From: an uncultured Blautia sp.
Lineage (GTDB): Bacteria > Bacillota > Clostridia > Lachnospirales > Lachnospiraceae
Direction of reading: 5' to 3'
Length of the DNA stretch: 14,455 bases
Assembly (NCBI GenBank): GCA_946629475.1
Contig: CAMOXX010000048.1
Coordinates: 1-14,455, forward strand
Position numbers and translations under genes: made by a program. Under the pieces are notes generated by a model that saw only the letters and a list, made by a program, of their open reading frames with translations, did not search any database and was not told where the DNA came from. Shown here piece by piece: positions 1 to 5,921 of the stretch. Position 1 is the first letter of the stretch. Every line of letters begins with the position of its first letter.

Positions 1-1188
1 CAACACCTCCGGAAACACTGATAAACTCCGTCTCAGGATCCCATGCATATGCGCGATTGCGATCCCGTAATTCACGATCGGGACGCCGCTGTCCTCCGCC
101 CGCCGGATCCGGTACTTCATCTCTTTTTCATTGAGCATGCATCCGCCGCAGTGCACAATCAGGGAGTATCCGGAAAGATCCTCCGGAAAACTGTTCCCGG
201 AACTGAATACATATTCGGGCTTCACACCCGTGAACGATTCGATCCAGCCCGGCATCTTTACGGAGCCGATATCGTTGCACTGGCGGTGGTGCGTACATCC
301 TTCAGAGATCAGTACCCTGTCCCCGTCCTTCAGTGAGGACAGCGCTGATGCCCCTTTTACCAGAGCTTCGAGGCTCCCTTTGTAACGGGCAAACAGGATG
401 GAGAACGAGGTGAGGTCGATATCTTCCGGGGTGTTTTTGGACACGCGGCCAAATGCCTGCGAGTCGGTAATCACCATGCGGGGTTTCTTCTGCAGGGAAG
501 CGAGGAGCTCCGGGAGCTCCGTATCCTGGCAGGCGCAGAAGGAACAGTGCGCGTCCAGAACGTCCCGCATTACCTGCTGCTGCGGAAGAATCAGCCTTCC
601 CTTCGGAGCGGATTCATCGATCGGGATGACCAGGACAACCAGGTCGCCCGGCGACAGAAGATCTGATACGAGCTTTTTGCTGTTTTCCAGATCTTTGGCG
701 AAGGAACCCAGCATTTCTTTCAGAACAGTAATATTTTCGCCGGTTTTTGCGCTGACATAGACGGCGTTATTCGGAACGGCAGGCCTGTTTTCGAGCAGGT
801 CTGCCTTTGTGTATGCAAGGAGCCACGGAAGCTTCCGGCTTTGGAAGAGGGAAATCAGCTCAGTATCCTGATCCTGAAGGCCGGTCCCGGAATCAACGAC
901 CAGCACGGCGATATCGATCCGGGCCAGGATTTCGCGGGCCTTCTTCACCCTTTTTTCGCCAAGTTCCCCTTCATCGTCAAGGCCAGGCGTGTCGACAATG
1001 ACAACAGGCCCGAGGGGGAGGAGCTCCATGGCCTTTTTGACCGGGTCGGTCGTGGTGCCTTTTACATCAGAGACGACCGAGAGCTCCTGACCGGAAACCG
1101 CATTGACGAGACTTGATTTTCCTGCGTTGCGCATCCCGAAAAAACCGATGTGAAGCCGCTCGGCAGAGGGGGTGCTGTTTAAACTCAT
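1..1188 (-). CDS. hydF: [FeFe]-hydrogenase maturation GTPase HydF (C-terminus cut by window edge)
   Basis: HydF is the GTPase and iron-sulfur scaffold on which the 2Fe subcluster is assembled before transfer to apo-hydrogenase. The reading frame is open from ATG at 1188 to base 1, giving 396 residues without a stop; the family is about 400 residues, so only a few are missing. An N-terminal Ras-like G domain shows the P-loop (G18 to S25, GMRNAGKS), the switch threonines (T45-T47, GTTTDP), DTPG at 66-69, TKAD at 127-130 (Thr in place of the usual Asn of NKxD) and SAK at 146-148. The C-terminal cluster domain carries C298-x-H300, then H346-C347-x-x-C350, the HydF [4Fe-4S] signature. The start follows GGAGG with seven bases of spacing, 18 bases after hydG. 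An additional C215-x-x-C218-x-C220 motif lies in the central domain. Confidence 0.95.
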   Translation of the reverse strand, partial: MSLNSTPSAERLHIGFFGMRNAGKSSLVNAVSGQELSVVSDVKGTTTDPVKKAMELLPLGPVVIVDTPGLDDEGELGEKRVKKAREILARIDIAVLVVDSGTGLQDQDTELISLFQSRKLPWLLAYTKADLLENRPAVPNNAVYVSAKTGENITVLKEMLGSFAKDLENSKKLVSDLLSPGDLVVLVIPIDESAPKGRLILPQQQVMRDVLDAHCSFCACQDTELPELLASLQKKPRMVITDSQAFGRVSKNTPEDIDLTSFSILFARYKGSLEALVKGASALSSLKDGDRVLISEGCTHHRQCNDIGSVKMPGWIESFTGVKPEYVFSSGNSFPEDLSGYSLIVHCGGCMLNEKEMKYRIRRAEDSGVPIVNYGIAIAHMHGILRRSLSVFPEVL

Positions 1189-1206
1189 AATATTACCTCC
1201 AGGGAC

Positions 1207-2655
1207 TCAGAAACGGAAATCTCTCCGGTTTGAGCTGCGGATGTCAGCGATATGCTGACGCGCGATTTCACGCGTCTTTTCGCGCGGGATCCGGTTCAGC
1301 TCTCTCTCGATCAGCTCGTAGCCGTTCTTTTTGGTCTCGGGAGAAGCATAGTCCTCCAGATATTCGGCGAGCGTCATCAGTGCGTTCGGATGGCAGCAGT
1401 TGAGAATCTGACCGCTCTTGCAGAGCGCCATGAAGCGGTCGCCGGTACGTCCTTCGCGGTAGCATGCGGTGCAGAAGGAAGGTACGTGGTTATTCTCCAT
1501 CAGCCAGTTGACCACCTCGTCCAGAGTACGCTGGTCGGATACGTCAAACTGCTCGGTATCGTGCGGGCGCTCCTCTTCCGTATATCCGCCGACGGAAGTA
1601 CGGGAGCCGCCGCTGACCTGGGAGATGCCCAGGCGGAGAAGCTTTTCACGCACGGCCTGGCTTTCTCTTGTGGAGATGATCATGCCGGTATAGGGAACCG
1701 CAAGGCGGATGCAGGCAGTGATTTTTGCGAAGGTTTCATCGTCGATGCCGTTGTCAAAGGCGTCCGGATCGATATCGTCGGCATGCTTTACTCTGGGAAC
1801 ACTGATCGTGTGCGGGCCGACACCGTGGACGGCTTCCAGATGTTCTGCATGCATCAGCAGGCCTGCAAATTCATATTTGTAGAGCTCGAGGCCGAACAGT
1901 ACGCCGAGACCGACATCGTCGATTCCGCCCTCCATGGCGCGGTCCATAGCCTCGGTGTGGTAGTCGTAGTCGTGCTTCGGACCGGTCGGGTGAAGCTCCA
2001 GATAGCTCTTTTTGTGGTAGGTTTCCTGGAAAAGGATGTAGGTGCCGATGCCTGCTTCCTTCAGCTTGCGGTAATTCTCAACAGTGGTGGCGGCAATGTT
2101 TACGTTGACGCGGCGGATGTCCCCGTTTTTATGGTGGACAGAGTAGATCGTTTTGATGCATTCGAGGATATATTCGATCGGATTGTTTTTGGGGTCCTCT
2201 CCGGCTTCGATCGCGAGACGCTTGTGTCCCATATCCTGAAGAGCGATTACTTCGGCGCGGACCTCATCCTGGGTCAGCTTTTTGCGCGCGATATGCTTGT
2301 TCTTCATATGGTACGGACAGTACACGCAGCCGTTGACGCAGTAGTTGGAGAGGTAGAGCGGCGCGAAAATGACGATACGGTTGCCATAGTATGCCATCTT
2401 GATCTCTTCCGCGATTTTGTACATCTCCTCGATTTTTTCCGGAATATCACACGCGAGGAGAACAGATGCCTCCCTGTGGGTCAAGCCGGAACATACGTAG
2501 CCCTTATCGCCTTTTTTCGGACGTGCCTTTTCGAGAATCCGGTCGATCAGCTCAACATTGTTCTTGTTCTCCTCGGCATAGGCCAGGGTTGCCTGAATCT
2601 CTTCATCGTTGATGAATTCTTCAGCTTTCAGTGATTTCGGATCATAAATTGCCAT
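1207..2655 (-). CDS. hydG: [FeFe]-hydrogenase maturation radical SAM tyrosine lyase HydG
   Basis: HydG cleaves tyrosine with SAM and makes the CO and CN ligands of the H-cluster, releasing p-cresol and 5'-deoxyadenosine. The 482-residue protein has the radical SAM motif C106-x3-C110-x2-C113 (CVNGCVYC) in a TIM-barrel region. Near the C-terminus it has the HydG-specific CTAC motif followed by a third cysteine 22 residues later, which binds the auxiliary cluster with the labile iron-cysteine site. An upstream in-frame ATG at 2688 would add 11 residues (MEILKKKRGKT) and overlap hydE. The ATG at 2655 (MAIYDP) is preferred because GAGG sits just before it, inside the hydE stop region, and because the spacing to hydE is then four bases. 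It is second to last in the operon, and its product and HydE's meet on HydF. Confidence 0.95.
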   Translation of the reverse strand: MAIYDPKSLKAEEFINDEEIQATLAYAEENKNNVELIDRILEKARPKKGDKGYVCSGLTHREASVLLACDIPEKIEEMYKIAEEIKMAYYGNRIVIFAPLYLSNYCVNGCVYCPYHMKNKHIARKKLTQDEVRAEVIALQDMGHKRLAIEAGEDPKNNPIEYILECIKTIYSVHHKNGDIRRVNVNIAATTVENYRKLKEAGIGTYILFQETYHKKSYLELHPTGPKHDYDYHTEAMDRAMEGGIDDVGLGVLFGLELYKYEFAGLLMHAEHLEAVHGVGPHTISVPRVKHADDIDPDAFDNGIDDETFAKITACIRLAVPYTGMIISTRESQAVREKLLRLGISQVSGGSRTSVGGYTEEERPHDTEQFDVSDQRTLDEVVNWLMENNHVPSFCTACYREGRTGDRFMALCKSGQILNCCHPNALMTLAEYLEDYASPETKKNGYELIERELNRIPREKTREIARQHIADIRSSNRRDFRF

Positions 2656-2659
2656 GGTT

Positions 2660-3718
2660 TTACCTCTTTTCTTTTTTAATATCTCCACGGTCGGTCACGA
2701 GCTCGTAACCGATCGAACGCATGCGGTTTTCCAGACAGCCTCTGCATTCGGCGGATTCCTCCCCGGTACAGATTTTGTTGTCGTAGAGTGTGTATTTGCC
2801 CCGGACGGCGACAGGCGACAGGTTAGGCATAACGACATTCGCCCCTGCCCTGATGCCCAGCTCGCGTCCCTGCGGGTGGATCGTCCCGAGTGCCGTTGTA
2901 GCGGGAAGAAGCACCGGCGGATAAATCAGCCGGATGATGCTGAGCAGATAGCAGGTCATGTAGAGTGTCCCTGCCGGCATATCATGGAACGGTGTGTCCT
3001 TGTGGGGGATAAACGGTCCGATCCCGCACATATCCGGACGGAATTCCTCGATGAATTTTAAATCCCGGGCGAGTTCCGCGGAGGTCTGGCCGGGGGAACC
3101 CACCATAAAGCCGCACCCCGTCTGGTATCCGATATCACGCAGGGCCCGGAGGCACTTCATCCGGTTGTCGAAGGACATTTCCGGGGGATGCAGCTTCTGG
3201 TAGTGCGCTTTGTCGGCGGTCTCGTGCCGGAGAAGATAGCGGTCCGCCCCGGCTTCAAAAAGAAGACGGTAGCTTTCGCGGCTCCGCTCCCCCATTGACA
3301 GGGTGATTGCGCAGTCCGGATAACTGCTCCGGAGCGCTGAGACAATTTTACAAAGCACCTCATCGGTGTAGTATGGGTCCTCGCCGCCCTGAAGCACGAA
3401 GGTGCGGAATCCGAGCGCGTGTCCCTGGGAAGCGCACTCCAGAATCTGTTCTTCACTCAGGCGGTAGCGGGAACAGAGACGGTTGCTCCTGCGGATGCCG
3501 CAGTAATAGCAGTCGTTTCGGCAGATGTTGCTGATTTCGATCAGGCCGCGGGTGAATACGGCATTGCCGTAGATCGACCTGCGGACTGCGTCAGCCCTGC
3601 CGGCAAGCATTTCTGCTGCTTCAGGAGAGTATCCGTCGATCAGGGCCTGATATTCCGCGAGGGAAAGGGCATGCCGGTCGGCCAGCTTTTCGGTCAGTTC
3701 AGATACTTTCTGGTTCAT
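2660..3718 (-). CDS. hydE: [FeFe]-hydrogenase maturation radical SAM protein HydE
   Basis: HydE is the radical SAM enzyme that works on the HydG-derived iron-cysteine-carbonyl-cyanide synthon on the way to the 2Fe subcluster. The 352-residue protein has the radical SAM motif C66-x3-C70-x2-C73 (CRNDCYYC), a GGEDP-type SAM-binding stretch and an ISNICR lead-in typical of the HydE/BioB-like group. The C-terminal C-x7-C-x2-C (CTGEESAECRGC) matches the optional second cluster site of HydE. It starts three bases after the regulator gene's TAA; a GGAG sits inside the end of that gene, implying translational coupling. The length is normal for the family and no key residue is missing. Confidence 0.95.
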   Translation of the reverse strand: MNQKVSELTEKLADRHALSLAEYQALIDGYSPEAAEMLAGRADAVRRSIYGNAVFTRGLIEISNICRNDCYYCGIRRSNRLCSRYRLSEEQILECASQGHALGFRTFVLQGGEDPYYTDEVLCKIVSALRSSYPDCAITLSMGERSRESYRLLFEAGADRYLLRHETADKAHYQKLHPPEMSFDNRMKCLRALRDIGYQTGCGFMVGSPGQTSAELARDLKFIEEFRPDMCGIGPFIPHKDTPFHDMPAGTLYMTCYLLSIIRLIYPPVLLPATTALGTIHPQGRELGIRAGANVVMPNLSPVAVRGKYTLYDNKICTGEESAECRGCLENRMRSIGYELVTDRGDIKKEKR

Positions 3719-3721
3719 TTC

Positions 3722-3976
3722 TTATTGCTCCGGTACGTTCGCATACGCCGTTTTTACTGTGATGTCCGGGAGATTTCCGATTTTTCCTGCCAGAGCCGCT
3801 GTTTTATCCTGCGGCGCGTCCAGCACAACACTGATGATGCTGACGTTTTTCGGACGGTAGGGGATTCCCATCCGGCCGATGACATAGGCACTGTAATCGT
3901 GCAGGATCCGGTTGAGTCCTTCGGTATCTCCGCCGGGTCCTACAATAATGCTGATCACTGCAACTCTTGTTTCCAT
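3722..3976 (-). CDS. TM1266-like iron-only hydrogenase system putative regulator
   Basis: This 84-residue protein matches the small family annotated as iron-only hydrogenase system regulator (TM1266-like, ACT/NikR-C-terminal-like fold). It opens with a beta strand (METRVAVISIIV), followed by a helix with LNRILHDYSAYVIGRMGIPY, then VSIISVVLDAP and a final strand ITVKTAYANV. This is the alternating beta-alpha-beta pattern of an ACT-like domain. There is no DNA-binding domain, so the regulator name is family convention and the true role is uncertain. It is the first gene of the operon with hydE, hydG and hydF, a known association. The start at 3976 has a consensus AAGGAGG (3982-3988) five bases upstream; an overlapping ATG four bases earlier is out of frame. 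Confidence 0.85.
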   Translation of the reverse strand: METRVAVISIIVGPGGDTEGLNRILHDYSAYVIGRMGIPYRPKNVSIISVVLDAPQDKTAALAGKIGNLPDITVKTAYANVPEQ

Positions 3977-3998
3977 TCATTCCTCCTTATGAAAATGA

Positions 3999-4039
3999 TA
4001 ACTGTTCAGCATTCCGAATGAATGGGTTCGGAACAGTTA
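3999..4039 (-). promoter_or_regulatory. Stem-loop in the hyd operon 5' UTR, after the leader terminator
   Basis: A nine-base inverted repeat (TAACTGTTC with GAACAGTTA) encloses a further CGAA/TTCG pairing, with a one-sided bulge between. It lies downstream of the leader terminator and ends about ten bases before the ribosome binding site. A competing inner pairing (TTCCGAA with TTCGGAA) is also possible. It has no U-tract, so it is more likely an mRNA-stability or processing element, or a protein or translation control site, than a terminator. Function is not known. Confidence 0.5.
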
Positions 4040-4040
4040 C

Positions 4041-4080
4041 TAAAAATGAAAAATGCCGTACCCGCTGAGACAGGTACGGC
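4041..4080 (-). terminator. Intrinsic terminator inside the hyd operon leader (attenuator)
   Basis: On the minus strand an eight-base-pair GC-rich stem (GCCGTACC with GGTACGGC, ten-base loop) is followed directly by ATTTTTCATTTTT. This has the form of a rho-independent terminator. It stands between the hyd promoter (4200-4228) and the first hyd gene (start 3976) with no gene before it. Its natural role is therefore conditional termination of the hyd transcript. Confidence 0.8.
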
Positions 4081-4193
4081 CAGTATACACAGAAATCCGC
4101 AGAAGAGGGCATACCCCTTCCGTCTGTTCGATTGCCATACCTTGCCGTCAGAGAAACCGTCATGATTCCGGAAACTCTTCTTATCAGGTGGTG
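4081..4193 (-). ncRNA. Structured 5' leader of the hyd maturation operon, riboswitch-like, class unknown
   Basis: This is the leader between the expected transcription start (about 4193) and the terminator. AGAAGAG (4175-4181, read on the minus strand) pairs perfectly with CTCTTCT (4101-4107), closing a domain of about 80 bases. TTCCG and CGGAA just inside can extend that stem. Within the domain, GGTATGGC (4134-4141) is complementary to the terminator's 5' arm GCCGTACC over eight base pairs with one G-U. This gives a ready terminator/antiterminator switch. I compared it from memory with the consensus cores of TPP, FMN, SAM-I, purine, c-di-GMP, THF, cobalamin and Moco classes and could not place it. 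No leader peptide with a good ribosome binding site was seen. Confidence 0.55.
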
Positions 4194-4199
4194 ACACTC

Positions 4200-4228
4200 A
4201 TCATACGTCGGGAAAACCTTCCTGTCAA
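4200..4228 (-). promoter_or_regulatory. Sigma-70-type promoter for the hyd maturation operon
   Basis: On the minus strand TTGACA (4223-4228) and TATGAT (4200-4205) are separated by 17 bases: a perfect -35 and a one-mismatch -10 at ideal spacing. It should start transcription near 4193, about 215 bases before the first hyd gene, leaving room for the structured leader. Confidence 0.8.
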
Positions 4229-4250
4229 GTGTTTTGCCGAAAACTGCAAG

Positions 4251-4270
4251 GAATGCAAAGCAAAGCATTC
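4251..4270. promoter_or_regulatory. Palindrome between the divergent promoters, candidate operator
   Basis: GAATGC, eight bases AAAGCAAA, GCATTC: a perfect six-base dyad spanning two helical turns. It lies 22 bases from the leftward -35 box and 19 bases from the rightward -35 box. That placement suits a shared activator or repressor site. It could instead be a chance palindrome or part of a weak hairpin that precedes the T-run at 4280-4286. Confidence 0.35.
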
Positions 4271-4289
4271 AGATTACGGTTTTTTTAGA

Positions 4290-4317
4290 TTGAAAACTTC
4301 AGCAGTTACGGTATAAT
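4290..4317 (+). promoter_or_regulatory. Sigma-70-type promoter for the SAH deaminase operon
   Basis: TTGAAA (4290-4295) and TATAAT (4312-4317) are separated by 16 bases. Transcription is expected to begin near 4324, which is exactly the first base of the first 113-base repeat. The 5' UTR to the ATG at 4635 is then about 311 bases. Confidence 0.7.
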
Positions 4318-4323
4318 ATGATT

Positions 4324-4436
4324 AACAACGCCAAAAGTCCTGAACCCATGCAAGCTTGCTTGCAGATGGGTGAAAGGACTTGGGGCGTGCCCGGCATGAG
4401 GATGAAGTGGGGGAGGGGCCCCATGAAATCCGAATG
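4324..4436 (+). repeat. 113-base structured direct repeat, copy 1
   Basis: Identical over 113 bases to 4487-4599 (offset 163). As RNA it forms a long hairpin (4328-4388): ACGCC with GGCGT, AAGTCC with GGACTT, then CCCAT with ATGGG, capped by GCAAG with CTTGC. Two symmetric purine-rich internal loops interrupt it; one is a UGAA/UGAA tandem G-A motif. A second hairpin (4400-4431) pairs GGAT with ATCC around a GA-rich loop and a GGGG/CCCC stem. The repeat begins at the predicted transcription start. It may be a tandem leader RNA or a dispersed palindromic repeat that landed in the leader. Confidence 0.9.
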
Positions 4437-4486
4437 ACGGGAGGATTGTGAGAGCACGAAGTGCGGAACAATCCGTAATCAGAAAA
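4437..4486 (+). repeat. Hairpin spacer between the two 113-base repeats
   Basis: Fifty bases that fold as GGATTGT (4443-4449) with ACAATCC (4468-4474) around an inner GCAC/GTGC stem with a GAA loop. This hairpin follows copy 1 but not copy 2, where the ribosome binding site region begins instead. The original unit may therefore have been about 163 bases, with copy 2 shortened at its 3' end. Confidence 0.6.
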
Positions 4487-4599
4487 AACAACGCCAAAAG
4501 TCCTGAACCCATGCAAGCTTGCTTGCAGATGGGTGAAAGGACTTGGGGCGTGCCCGGCATGAGGATGAAGTGGGGGAGGGGCCCCATGAAATCCGAATG
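4487..4599 (+). repeat. 113-base structured direct repeat, copy 2
   Basis: The second copy has no difference from 4324-4436 that I could find and the same predicted hairpins. Its end lies 24 bases before the GGAGG (4624-4628) of the deaminase gene, so folding of this copy, or its unfolding, could influence translation initiation. Identity even in loops suggests a recent duplication or gene conversion. Confidence 0.9.
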
Positions 4600-4634
4600 G
4601 AGGAGGGGTAACTTTACAGATATGGAGGATTTTG

Positions 4635-5918
4635 ATGAACTATAAGTTTACGGGAGGACAGCTCCTGCTTCGGCGCGGCGGAAAATTCACCGCGGAGCCG
4701 GGAACCCTATATGTGGCGGACGGAACCATTCTGGCAGTGCAGGATTCCGGCGCGGAGGCCCCGGACATCGAAGGGGAATTTGAGACAAGGGATATTTCCG
4801 GCCGGCTGGTCATGCCGGGGCTGATCAACATGCACACGCATGCTTACATGACCATTCTCCGGAATTACGCGGATGATGTCGATTTCGGCGAGTGGCTGTT
4901 TCAGCGGATTTCGCCCGCGGAGGACCGGATCAGGCCCGGGGATGCCTTCACGGCGAACCTGCTGGCTTTTGCCGAGATGATCATGAGCGGGACAACCACC
5001 TATGTGGACATGCACATGTTCAAGGGGCAGTCATCCGGAGCGGCAGATAAGGCCGGCATGCGGGCATTTATCGGGCGCGGACTGGTAGGGGAGGATCTCT
5101 ATACCGACGGCCTCTCCCGTTTTCAGGAGGCGCTGGAGGAGCAGGCGGAATGCGGCAGCAGCCTGATTCAGTTTACGCTGGCACCCCACGCTATCTATAC
5201 CTGTTCCCCGAAGTTTTATGAGCAGGTTTCCGCAGAAGCCGAAAAGAGAGGGATGCTGAAGCAGACGCATCTTTCCGAGAGCAGGACCGAGGTGTCGGAC
5301 TGCCTGAAGAAATACGGAAAGACACCGGTCGAGATCATGCGGGATTCCGGTTTCCTGAGCGGAGGCGCAATCCTGGCTCACTGCGTACACATGGAAGAGG
5401 GAGACATCGGAATTCTTCGTGACAGCGGGTCGACCGTGGTGACAAACCCGGCAAGCAATGCCAAGCTGGGCAACGGGTTTGCCCCGGTGGCTGCTTTTTT
5501 GAAAGAAGGCGTCAATCTCTGCCTCGGAACAGACGGGACGGCCAGCAACAATACTCTGAACATGTTCCGGGAGATGGGACTATTGTCCCTGATCCACAAG
5601 GCAGTCTCGGAGGACCCGACCGCTCTCTCCGCGCAGCAGGTGCTGGAGGCCGTTACCGTCAACGCGGCAAAAGCGCTCGGGATGGAGGACAGGCTCGGAA
5701 TTCTGAAGGAAGGCGCCGAGGCCGATCTGATCTTTATCGACCTCATGCGTCCGAATATGTTCCCCGACAATGATATTGTCTCCTCGCTGGTTTACTCGGC
5801 GAACGGAAGCGAGGTAAGCGATGTGATGATCGGAGGCAGGTTTGTGATGGAAGACAGAATCCTCACGACGATTGACCTCGAAAAAGTGTACGACGACAGC
5901 AGAAGCTGGGAAAGGTAA
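4635..5918 (+). CDS. Amidohydrolase, SAH/MTA/5'-deoxyadenosine deaminase family (MtaD/DadD-like)
   Basis: The protein is a 427-residue metal-dependent deaminase of the amidohydrolase superfamily that is expected to remove the 6-amino group from adenosine-type nucleosides. Visible active-site residues are H67-T-H69, H185 (APHAIYTC), H212 and E215 (THLSES), H249 (AHCVHM) and D300 (GTDGTASNN). These correspond to the metal ligands and catalytic Glu/His of MtaD-type enzymes. The barrel is flanked by N- and C-terminal beta-sandwich strands. The start is ATG at 4635, six bases after GGAGG; the TTG just before it is not used in this reading. It lies three bases before the SAH-hydrolase gene, strongly suggesting linked function. 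Other amidohydrolases (chlorohydrolase or guanine-deaminase types) share the fold, so the exact substrate (SAH, MTA, 5'-deoxyadenosine or adenosine) is inferred from context. Confidence 0.85.
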   Translation: MNYKFTGGQLLLRRGGKFTAEPGTLYVADGTILAVQDSGAEAPDIEGEFETRDISGRLVMPGLINMHTHAYMTILRNYADDVDFGEWLFQRISPAEDRIRPGDAFTANLLAFAEMIMSGTTTYVDMHMFKGQSSGAADKAGMRAFIGRGLVGEDLYTDGLSRFQEALEEQAECGSSLIQFTLAPHAIYTCSPKFYEQVSAEAEKRGMLKQTHLSESRTEVSDCLKKYGKTPVEIMRDSGFLSGGAILAHCVHMEEGDIGILRDSGSTVVTNPASNAKLGNGFAPVAAFLKEGVNLCLGTDGTASNNTLNMFREMGLLSLIHKAVSEDPTALSAQQVLEAVTVNAAKALGMEDRLGILKEGAEADLIFIDLMRPNMFPDNDIVSSLVYSANGSEVSDVMIGGRFVMEDRILTTIDLEKVYDDSRSWER

Positions 5919-5921
5919 AAA

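Noticed and set aside
1252..2634. Long plus-strand open frame (460 codons) opposite hydG
   Set aside because: It is a shadow of hydG caused by its GC-rich third positions. The minus-strand frame has all HydG motifs and the operon context.
2656..2688. HydG start at 2688 (adds 11 residues)
   Set aside because: The added residues are unlike HydG N-termini and come from the overlapping hydE tail. The ATG at 2655 has its own ribosome binding site.
4081..4193. Assignment of the hyd leader to SAM-I, TPP, FMN, purine, c-di-GMP or THF riboswitch classes
   Set aside because: The conserved core sequences I know for these classes are not present, so no class name is given.
4237..4286. Possible plus-strand terminator from the GAATGC/GCATTC dyad and the T-run at 4280-4286
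   Set aside because: The T-run is nine bases from the stem and the outer pairs conflict with the inner ones. No gene lies upstream on this strand; an operator fits better.
4306..4587. Minus-strand open frames with internally repeated peptide across both 113-base repeats
   Set aside because: The peptide repeat only reflects the DNA repeat. There is no ribosome binding site or family resemblance.
4324..4599. CRISPR array or transposon ends
   Set aside because: There are only two copies, they are 113 bases long with a 50-base hairpin between them, and there is no transposase, cas gene or target-site duplication.
4448..4645. Plus-strand open frame of 65 codons through repeat copy 2 into the deaminase start
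   Set aside because: It crosses the non-coding repeat, has no ribosome binding site, and overlaps the deaminase start out of frame.
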